Origin: Halisarca cf. caerulea
Taxonomy: Eukaryota; Porifera; Demospongiae; Chondrillida; Halisarcidae
NCBI GenBank assembly: GCA_963170055.1
Contig: CAUJGJ010000006.1
Coordinates: forward strand, 1,064,998-1,128,997
DNA: 64,000 nucleotides
Direction: 5' to 3'
Part shown: positions 46,120 through 55,600 of the stretch, in pieces
Numbering within the stretch: position 1 is the first letter of the stretch
Layout: each line of letters begins with the position of its first letter
Position numbers and translations under genes: made by a program
The notes under the pieces: model-generated
Told to the model about the DNA's origin: nothing
Seen by the model: only the letters and a program-made list of their open reading frames with translations
Databases searched by the model: none

Positions 46120-49100
46120 TTTTTTTTTTTGATATATGATGACAAGATGGCCGTTTGATGGCCCCAGACCTGATGATGATCGCTCAGGTTTTTGCTCTGT
46201 TATAACTTCCGTAAAGTGATTCCCCCTCGATTTTCTTTTCATCAATTGAGATTTCAGCTCCAATTTGCCATCACATCCTACTGAATTATGCCAGGGGGTT
46301 CTGTGGAAGGTCAATCGAGAGCGCGCTGTCCCCTTTGTGACAGGTGGATACACGTAAAGCTGAACGGCAATCTGAAAATTCATGGTCCAATTGCTAACCG
46401 CTATTTCGGATCTGATTCACCGCCAAATCCTAGTCCAAGCATTGTATCAGATGTAGTGACACAATGCGTCTCCACCCATGATGAAGGCTGCCCAGAAGAG
46501 AGTGAAACCGTAGTGTCCACGGATGCGCAAGTTCCCGCCGCGACGGTGGTTAATCCGGGTCGCCCGGTGCAAAGGATTCTAAAGCGAATACCACGGGCGG
46601 CAAGAGGTTCTGTTTCCAGAAAGCTAAAGTTGATCTTAAGAGACGTGGTTCGGGACAACAGCTGTGTAGCCTGGGAACGCTTGTTCCTTTGTGCCCGCCG
46701 ATGTTTATATTCTCCCAACAGAGGTGGGCACAGGAGGAACCTGGCGAAACTGGTCAATGAGGCTACAGTTTGTGAGTAAGAAGACTTGGCCAAGTCAAAC
46801 ACGATCACGCAGGTTAAACCAGATTCGATTGACCCAAAGAAGACTTTGGCTAGGAGAGTTGCTAGTAAGCTTGAGGAAGGTGATTTTAAAGGTGCAGTAC
46901 GTTTGGCCAGTTCCTCTGTGTCCTTCTGCCCTGAAGATGAGAGAACCTTAAAGCTCCTCAAGGAGAGGCATCCACCTCCTCATGAGGACACTGTCATCCC
47001 TCCCTTCCAGGTTTCCGAACACCCATTGGAGGTCTCATCAACTGTTGTGTTGGAAGCTATTTCTTCCTTCCCAGCAGGATCAGCAGGTGGACCTGATGGC
47101 CTCCGTCCTCAGCATCTTAAGGACATGGTGCATTCTCCCAGCTGTGATGGTTATGCCGATCTGATCAGCACTCTCACCGACTTCGTTAACATGGTTCTTG
47201 CTGGACGGGTCACTCCTGCTGCTCGCCCATTCTTTTTTGGAGCTTCTTTGGTAGGCCTACCAAAGAATGATGCTGGGGTCAGGCCAATCGCGGTTGGCTG
47301 CACTCTACGTCGTCTGGTGGCTAAATGTGCATCTGCCATGATCAAGAGTGAAATGGGATCACTGCTCTATCCAGTACAGTTAGGCTATGGCACATGCAGA
47401 GGGGCGGAGGCCGCAGTACATGCTGCTCGCATTTACCTTTCCAACATGGAGACGGGAAAAGTCCTACTGAAGGTGGACTTTAAAAATGCATTTAATTCCA
47501 TCCGCCAGGACAAATTTCTGGTTGCATCTCTCGAGAAGTCTCCTGCCATATATCCCTTCATCTACTCAGCATACAGCCAATCATCCTACCTGTTCTTTGG
47601 TAGCAGTATTATTGAATCCTCAGAAGGTGTTCAGCAGGGAAACCCCTTAGGCCCACTTCTGTTCTGTCTAGCTATACAGGACATGATATCCCGCACCAAG
47701 TCAGAAGTCAGGCTGTTCTACTTGGATGATGGTACCCTTGGTTACCCATATGCAGATGTTATTGAAGACCTCAAGTTGATTGAGGCAGCTGCCATGGATC
47801 TTGGTCTTTCCTTGAACCATGCCAAGTCAGAAATCATCTGTAAAGATAGTGCATCAGAGCAGGCTATGATCAGGGTACATCCTTCCCTCATGGTCGTTAA
47901 ACCTGAGGATGCTACTCTCCTGGGCTCACCTACAGGTGAACTACCTTCCATCAATGCCATCCTCGAAGCTAAAATCATGAGTTTGGAGGTCCTTGGTGAG
48001 AACCTCAGGTGTGTCCACTCCTATGACGCTCTGTGCCTTCTTCGCCATGCCTTCAGCCTGCCAAAAGTCCTATATGTTCTCCGAACAGCACCCTGTTTTA
48101 TCTCCAATCTCTTGGAAAATTTTGACAGCACCCAACGTTCCATCCTTGAGTCCATCTGCAATGTTAAGCTTGAGGACCACTCATGGTTGCAAGCATCTTT
48201 GCCAGTCCATTCAGGAGGCTTGGGGATTAGGAGTGTAGTCATGCTTGCACCTTCAGCTTACCTTGCATCTGCTGCTGGCTCCTCCGACATCCTCAAGTCT
48301 ATCCTACCCTCAAGCTTGGGAACTGACAATGTGGGGTATCCTTTCCATCAGGATGCCATCCGGCTTTGGAACCGCGGTCATAGTAATGCCCCACCAGAAC
48401 CTGCCTTGGCCATTCATCAAAAGTGTTGGGACTCTCCAGTCGTGGAAGCATCCGTGGAGTCCTTAATTGCTACAGCAGACCCCAAGTCATCCACCCGCCT
48501 TCTGGCTGCTTGTGAAAAGGAGTCAGGGGCTTGGCTCACTGCTCCCCCTACATCATCTGTTGGCCTTCGACTGAATGACGAGGTGGTTAGGGTAGCGGTG
48601 GATCTCCGCCTTGGTTCTGCCCTGTGTGTGGAGCATAAGTGCTGTCATTGTGGTCAGATGGTGGACACCTCTGGTACACATGGACTGAGTTGCCAACAGA
48701 GTGAGGGCCGATTGCCCCGACACTCGGCCCTGAACGATGTGATACACAGGTCCCTCACAGCCATCCAAATCCCAGCAAAGTTGGAACCCACAGGTCTTTG
48801 TCGTTCTGATGGTAGAAGGCCTGACGGAATCTCCATCACCCCTTGGTCCAGAGGGAAGGCCCTCGTGTGGGATGCAACTTGTCATGACTCCTTTGCTGCA
48901 TCGAACATCTCACTAAGTTCATCCAAAGCAGGAGCTGTGGCTGACAAAGCTGCAGCTGCAAAGCGCTACCTTTACAGAGACCTGTGTACCTCACATCACT
49001 TTGTACCGGTAGCTTTTGAGACCACTGGAGTTTTTGGCAAAGATGCAGCCCTTTTCTTGAAAGAACTAGGCAATCGTACCAGATCCCACACAAGTGATCC

Positions 49101-49281
49101 GTTGTCCTACCTTAGATTGTGCCAGAGAACCAGTGTAACAATCCAGAGATTTAACTGCACAGCTATCTTAGGCACTTGTAACAACAATAATTATTCATAA
49201 TCTTGCATACTGGGACTTTTAGGCCTTTTAATTCTCTTGTATGTTCTGTATATGTGTATAATTAAATATATATTTTTAAAA

Positions 49282-49290
<9 letters not shown>
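46111..49290 (+). mobile_element. RLE-type non-LTR retrotransposon, copy 1
   Basis: It has about 180 nt of 5' leader, one long coding frame (46,288-49,200), a short 3' UTR and an A-rich tail running into TA repeats. Both ends abut TA microsatellite. A restriction-like endonuclease is predicted at the C-terminus and no apurinic-type endonuclease is seen, which fits the site-specific R2/R4/CRE-like group. Confidence 0.8.
46288..49200 (+). pseudogene. Retrotransposon polyprotein (zinc finger, RT, CCHC, RLE) with one in-frame stop
   Basis: An ATG at 46,288 opens a frame that runs to 49,200 except for TAA at 46,777-46,779. The N-terminal part has a possible zinc finger, CPLCDRWIHVKLNGNLKIH. RT motifs: GSAGGPDGLRPQHL, LPKNDAGVRPIAVG, KVDFKNAFNSI, GVQQGNPLGPLLF and catalytic YLDD at 47,719-47,730. 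After a thumb-like region come a zinc-binding CCHC (CCHCGQMVDTSGTHGLSC, about 48,640-48,693) and RRPDG ... LVWDATCHD, matching the PD-(D/E)xK pattern of restriction-like endonucleases. The family copies RNA at a nicked target site. The stop either kills this copy or separates an N-terminal protein; the other 804 codons are open, with no frameshift. Confidence 0.88.

Positions 49291-49328
<38 letters not shown>
49288..49328. repeat. (TA)n microsatellite at the tail-to-tail junction
   Basis: A pure TA run separates the 3' ends of two oppositely oriented retrotransposons. Another shorter TA run lies at about 49,438-49,468 inside the second one. Confidence 0.9.
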
Positions 49329-49330
<2 letters not shown>

Positions 49331-49436
49331 ATAATTGAATTCATTATACATGTACAAGGAAAGAAAACAGAAAAAGACATGAAAACTATGCAAGCTAAAT
49401 TTAACATGTAACCTAAACAAATTACAGCATGAAAGA

Positions 49437-49468
<32 letters not shown>

Positions 49469-50648
49469 GGAATTACATGCAGAGTTCATCAACATAGACA
49501 ATGTGGCTAGGGGGAAGAGTCCCCAAGATAGCAGCTGAATTGCAGCGTTGAATGCACACGCTAATTCTCTGGCAGAGTCTTGAGAATTCATCTATCTCAC
49601 CAGATGTGTCCCGAATTCGCCTACTCAGGTCCCGAACAAAGGCCATTCAATGTTCTCCAAAGACCCCTGTGGTCTCCATAGCTAGGGGAACAAAAAAATG
49701 AGAGGTCTTGAGCTCCTGGTACCTGTCTAGCTTCTGGCGGGCAGCCTGATCAGCTAAGCGTCCTGCACCGTGGCTCGACAGCCCAATGTTAGATGGTGCA
49801 AAAGAGTCATGCACTGTGACGTCCCACACCAAGGAGCGACCCCTGGACCAGGGGATAAGGGTAAGTCCATCTGGTCTGGAGTCATTGGCTGAACAGAGAC
49901 CACGAGGTTCCAAAACTGCCGGAACGTTAGCTGCAGCTAGCGAGCGCTTCACCATCTCATTGAGTTGGGAATGGCGAGGGTGCCGGCCCTGACTCCTTCT
50001 ACAGCTCAGTCCATGCATGCCTGATTCATCGACTTCCTTGCCACACTGGTGGCAGGCGTGCCGAGAACACAGAGACAAGCCAAGGCGGAGGCCTACTGCA
50101 GTTGAGATGACAATGTCCTCCATACGGAGACCAAGGGCAGTGATGGGTGGAGCATTTAACCATGCTCCGGACTCTTTTTTCTGTGAAGCAAGGAGCCTAG
50201 CCTTACATTTGGGAGAGGAACCCTGGAACAAGGTGGAGAATTGAGCATCAATAAGTGGCTGGTCCCAGGCCTTCTGAGTGGTTGCAGCGGAGCCAGTGGG
50301 ACTTGCATCCGAGTGTGATTCCCCCCACACATCCAGTGCCAATGTAGCTTGACTGTAGTCAATGCTAAGAAATTTGTCTGGCAGGATAAGATTGCAAGTA
50401 GAGGAAGAACCAGTGACTGATGCAAGAAATGCAGAAGGAGCCAGGGTAACTACACTTCTGATCCCCAAGCCTCCCGAAGCAACTGGAAAGTTAGCCTGAA
50501 GCCACGCTTCATCATTCAAATGAACGTTGCAAATTGTTTCCAGGAGTGTCCTCTGAAGACCGTCGAAGGTTGACAGCAAAGGTGAGCTAAAACAAGGAGC
50601 AGTTCGTAGGAGGTAAAGGACCTTAGGCATTGAAAACACATGTCTGAG
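49328..50648 (-). mobile_element. RLE-type non-LTR retrotransposon, copy 2 (5'-truncated)
   Basis: It lies on the minus strand, tail to tail with copy 1, and contains only the C-terminal third of the coding region plus a 3' UTR. It begins abruptly at TA repeats (50,650), as expected from incomplete reverse transcription. The protein is related to copy 1 but clearly a different subfamily. Confidence 0.85.
49450..50639 (-). pseudogene. Retrotransposon C-terminal fragment (thumb, CCHC, RLE)
   Basis: The open part is 50,639-49,648, with TGA near 49,645-49,647. The same frame then continues to about 49,456 and matches the end of the copy 1 protein (LCQRISVCIQ versus LCQRTSVTIQ), so the TGA is an internal stop. 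The CCHC motif (CHQCGKEVDESGMHGLSC) and the RLE motifs SRPDG and LVWDVTVHD are kept. The RT catalytic core is missing because of 5' truncation. Confidence 0.85.
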
Positions 50649-50883
50649 TATATATATATATATATATATATGTCAACAACATGGCGCATGTGAAGTCAGT
50701 ACATAATCTTTCGGCTATATTTCGGTGAAATTCATTTGTTTACTCCTGATTTTATCAGCGAAGAGTCTTTTAGACCAGAAGAGTTCTTCGAAGAATTTTT
50801 TTAGTCAATAACTACGATTTCCAAGCGATTCGAGTTTCCAGGGCCATAGGCGGCCCACGAGTTTTTTAAAATCGAATCGCTTG
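50649..50883. mobile_element. Repeat X, second copy, right part
   Basis: It resumes in the TA run and matches 38,430-38,660 (GTCAACAACATGGCG, AATCTTTCGGCTATATTTCGG, terminal inverted pair ending AATCGCTTG). Confidence 0.88.
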
Positions 50884-50917
50884 CTTTTATGAGATCATTT
50901 ATTTATGTTACAGTAGG

Positions 50918-51137
50918 TCATTGCCCGAAGAACTCTATGCCGTACTAGGTTGGTCACAGCATACACTGAACTAAATATGCAGAATTCTTTCTTATCAGCA
51001 TAATAATTTGCAATACAATGATTTTCACTTCCCTGTTGACACTCACCCTGTCTGATGTGATTTTAGCTGTCAAGAGTTTTAAATTAGTTTTCAAGATATT
51101 TATCTGTGTTCAAGCCTAATATGCCTGTATGTATGTG
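50918..51137. repeat. Local duplication, copy 2 (right part)
   Basis: It matches 44,080-44,302 closely (TTGGTCACAGCATACACTGA block). The left part of this copy is 45,974-46,014. Confidence 0.9.

Positions 51138-51195
<58 letters not shown>
51138..51195. repeat. (TG)n microsatellite
   Basis: TG run following the second copy of the local duplication, corresponding to the tract at 44.3 kb. Confidence 0.95.
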
Positions 51196-52326
51196 TGTAG
51201 GGCATTTGTTTACATTGATATGCAACTGTCTTTCAGTGTGTGCATATGCAGTTGTTTTGATTATGGTTACCGTTTAATTTGAGCATACATAATCATGCAA
51301 TCATGCATAGACTGTAGGTAGTTGAATGTACCTTGATGTTGTGCAAAGATCATCTTAGGTTGCTTGTCCTGTGTTTACTTTGACAGCACTCCTATGGCCA
51401 GTCCATTTGTTTGTTGATGGTACAAAATAGATTAGTACAATAACAAGCCATTAAGCCTCCACTAAGACACTAATGATAAGATTGTACGCTGTCATCACTT
51501 GCTAATGTATAGACAATACACATATTATAAACACTTCTGTGTACTTAGAAGCTTTTGTTTTCAAACGCCTCTATAATCCAACATTCTCTTTAATTAGCTA
51601 GACCATGAACTCTTTATGCCAAGACTGGAAACTCGTGACTTTTTGCGACCATTAAGCATGTTGTACTGTTGATGATATTCGTTATGCATGACTTCATCCT
51701 TCTTTGTCTGGCTTGTACTGAAGTGCTCGAGGGTGGACCTACCTAACTGTGACCATTGTTATATGGTGGTAGGCAGTTATACATGTACAGATTTATACAC
51801 GACTGGTGCACATTGTGAATGGAGACCTCTTGCATGACGTAGACTACATTCCAATGAAAATAATCTGTTGGATGGTCTGTGACAAAATGTGTCCACATAA
51901 TGCCCCCCCCCCCCGTGTAATGACAGCCATTTTTTTTCTTGAACCAAAGCTTTGCAATGTCTTAAGCGGTGCATATGATGAATGTATTGTGAAGATGAGC
52001 AGGATAAAGCTATGATGAATGTTATAAAATTTAATTTTAGGAATTTAATACAATGCTCACACCGAATACAGAGATTGCGCATGCAAGTCATGTGTTCCTC
52101 CGAATCTACGAAAGTATTCCAAGAGAATTTGTGGTAGTTTCAACGAAATAGGCTGATATAAGTGAGGTTTACCGATCGTTATAAACTGAAAACAGCTACA
52201 AAAGAAGAACGAAACACGATCTACTACACTCGTCTAAATTTTCTTCGAGGCTCCCGTAATGCTGACGTCATATTTATCACGTGAAACCTTGTGACAATGG
52301 CCGAGGAGACGGTGTTCACCAAAGGC
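51196..52326. other. No gene seen
   Basis: Sequence between the nested insertion region and the Mutator-like element. Contains a poly-C run at about 51,903-51,914. Short open frames have no domain. Confidence 0.5.
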
Positions 52327-52380
52327 GGTTGTTATTAAAATCCGGAACGGAACGGAACGTGCTATTTTCCGGAACGCGTT
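52327..52380 (+). repeat. Left terminal inverted repeat
   Basis: It begins GGTTGTTATTAAAATCCGG and ends TTTTCCGGAACGCGTT. The inner 40 bp hold seven CpG, against an AT-rich background. It pairs with 57,874-57,926. Confidence 0.92.
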
Positions 52381-52534
52381 AGATTATGGTCAGCAAGTTC
52401 GATGGTCATAGCAGAGTCCATGCAAGCTTATGCTCAAGGAAGAGAAGGTGATGCCTCAACCATAGACCTTTCAACAACTTTCTGGAATTACAAGAAGCAG
52501 GGGACTTGTGGATGCGGGAGAAGATATCTGAGAG

Positions 52535-52675
52535 TTAAGATGTTCCCGCGCAGATATGAAAATTAAAAGTACTTAATAAATAGAGGTTAGTTCTGACTGT
52601 ACAGTCCTTTGAAGTACATCTCCCTAGCCTTTTTTTGTCCACATTCATGACTTCTTGTATCAAAAGCACCATAGC
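52535..52675 (-). CDS. Transposase exon 15 (tentative terminal exon)
   Basis: 47 codons including TAA. The acceptor is GAATTATTAG, phase 0. No motif is recognised. An alternative frame from the same acceptor is also open for about 30 codons, so this exon is weak. Confidence 0.3.
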   Translation of the reverse strand, partial: AMVLLIQEVMNVDKKRLGRCTSKDCTVRTNLYLLSTFNFHICAGTS

Positions 52676-55600
52676 CTAATAATTCAAGATGTAGAAAGAG
52701 GGCTAAACTATTTGCGTCATAGACACTCCAACGTTAACATGATGTACTGCCATGCATGTAGCACACTTATTTTTAGTATATATACCTCAGGATACAGCAC
52801 ATATTCTGCCAGCTCACTCGCTGGTCTTCTTTCCCATTCAGCCATAGGGAGTGCAATGGTGAAGAGGAATATCTTTATCTCTTCTGCCTAGTAGTATGTG
52901 AAGTAATGAGGTGAAACATAGCAAGTGTGCTGCATATACATTGTGGTCAATTCACACTGTCAAGTGCTTACTAGTTGTCCATGAACTGGTCCACTTGCAA
53001 CTAACCCTCTCAAGATCATCCCCTTCCATCCTAAATCTTTAAATGCCTTTAGATATACACTTTCTCTCAGAACTCTTTTGAAATAACCCTGGATGTGGCA
53101 AGAATTGTTTATTAGGAATATTTAGTTGTCGTAATGTAACCTACGTACGTACCCCCAGTGTCCAATGACCGCGCTCCACAGCAGGCACAACTACAAAGTC
53201 ATAGGGGACAAGACCACCATCCTGCAAGTAGTGTCAGAATTTTAATATGGTGACTAAGGCAATATTATTTTGCTGTGAAGCCTAGCAGGGTTTCTCACTG
53301 GTATCCATTGTTCAACAATGTAGTTTCCTGTACGCATAAATGTGTACATTTTGTGCTTGATGGGGTACACCTTGATTCCCTAGTGTGGTTGAGGGCAATG
53401 TAATTGTGTTTAGATGAAAACTTAACTTTATGCATAACTCACCATTAGCTCAGCCCTTGCAGCAACTAATATTAGAAATGAATCCACAGCCTACAGTGAG
53501 GCAAAATATGTCATGTTTCATACGTATTTGTGTACATATTACATTGTGCATTGTTTGTGACGATTAATGTGCACTATTATATTGTATGCATTATTTCGTA
53601 CATTCATACGTACCTCTCCAGTAAGATCATCACCCTGTAACACATCATGCAGGTCATGACCTTGGGCATACGTGTAGTGTTTGAAAGCATTGCTGGAGTC
53701 CACAGCTTCAACAGACATATCTATGTCCTGCTGGGTGAACGGCTTTGTCCATGCATTTTTACTGACTACACATCAGAGATTTAATACGTACTTGATCATG
53801 GTGTGTGATGCAGTGCATTATAATGACACAGTGATGTATTTATTATACGTATAACTTGCCTTCGAACCCTACAAGGGTTGGCATGTCAATCACAGACTGC
53901 TTCAGAATCTCTACCTTATCAGCCACGACATCACCACTACCTCTGCTGCAAATTGTGTTGGATACATCTGGCACTACATACATATGTAAGAACAATTTTA
54001 TGATTATTCATGATTTCGTGTAATAATGTATTGTAGTGGTTAGATTGCGGACTTACAGTCTTCGTCGCTGTCTGTGTTTGAGATCTTAGACCCGTGAAAA
54101 GTCTTGCTTTTCTTTGACTGTGGTTGTGAGCCTCCAGAAACAACAAAATTAATGTACACGTGACCTCGGATAGTTTTTACAGGCATAGCAGGATTTCATC
54201 CACACCTTTCGTTGCCAAGGTACATCGTTTTTTGAGGCATTTCTTTCTCAATGTGTTTGTGCCACCATTCTTTGGCTTATCAAGACAAAATTTGCAAGTC
54301 CCACAGTCTACTTGTGTTTTGCAGCCATCACATGCACACACAGGAGTGCTGTTTGTTGTGAGTGTAGGTGTCGATACTTCTATTAGAAGTATACTGCACA
54401 TGATAATTAGTGCACACAGAGTGAGAACAATGAGCTTCCTTACCTTCACTGCATATCGAATGGGATGCTGTGGTTTGGCTATAGTAACTATCCAAATCTG
54501 CTGGACGAGGTTTTTTCCTTCCAGACTTTTTATCTTTGTGTAGTCTAGCATTCTTCCTCAAAAGAGACAGGCTCTTCCTTTCTACCTGCTCCTTACTTCC
54601 CTCCAACCCTATGCTATGCTTCACTGCTATAATGTGGTAGCAATTGAACCTGGCTGGGCAGCTACATGTGGCCTTTGGATTGAATGACACCACTCGAGTA
54701 GTCCCAGAATGCCCTTTTACATTAAATACCCGCAAGTGTGGATCAAATGAAACATTGTGTTCTTTCACAACAGCACCAGCTCTAGCTGTTATGGAGGATG
54801 ACTGCAAGTGAGTGTTGGTAGTGGGTCCATCTGCAGTAAACATAAGCACAAATCCCTGAGAGATACTGTAGGGTACATGCTTACAGTGTGGTACAGCTAC
54901 GTAAATATGCATATCTGCAGTTGCAAAGTAAAATAAAGAACATACATACTACTCCATGAGTGTATAATATATGTACATACGTACGTACATCTTGCAGCCC
55001 AGCTACTCTCTGCATATGTTTGTGTTCAATGTGTTCTAGTAACTTAAAGAATGTGTGTATGTACATACGTACTTGGAAAGATTGTGGACTGTGTTCTGCT
55101 GACAGTTTGTGTGTGGGAATCTGTTATGTTGTTGGTCTCTTCCATGTCATTTTCAGTTGACAACCTCTCTTCTGGAGTAGTTGAGCATATCATTGATTGC
55201 ACTGAGTCATGCAGTCACTATACTAAAGTATCCTCATCCAGCTACCTTGGTATTACTTACCTTCACCCATTCCATTGTCCTGTTCTGTGTTATCTGATGG
55301 GGGATTTTTTCCTCCGGTGGGTTACTTGCTGCATTCTTTGATTGCTGAATTTGAATGCGATCAATGACATCTTTGGGGGACGTGGCAATCAGCAGAGCTT
55401 GGTCGCCGAAGTGGGCCTTCAAGGAATGATGACATTCCTTTAATGTGTATTCACCAATACCTACCAGAATGTACAGTATTCTTGTAATGTGGGCAATTCA
55501 AGTATAGGCTAATAAACATCAATTAAACAACGAACCAGCAAAACCACGTTGCACTTCGTTAAAGTAATAAGCTTGTAACTCGTGCAGGCTGAGTATCATG

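Noticed and set aside
55077..55190. Possible extra transposase exon between exons 5 and 6
   Set aside because: It is open for about 35 codons with a donor CCAA|GTACGT, but enters in the wrong phase for exon 5. The acceptor TATCTCTCAG at 54,855 joins exon 5 to exon 6 directly in phase.
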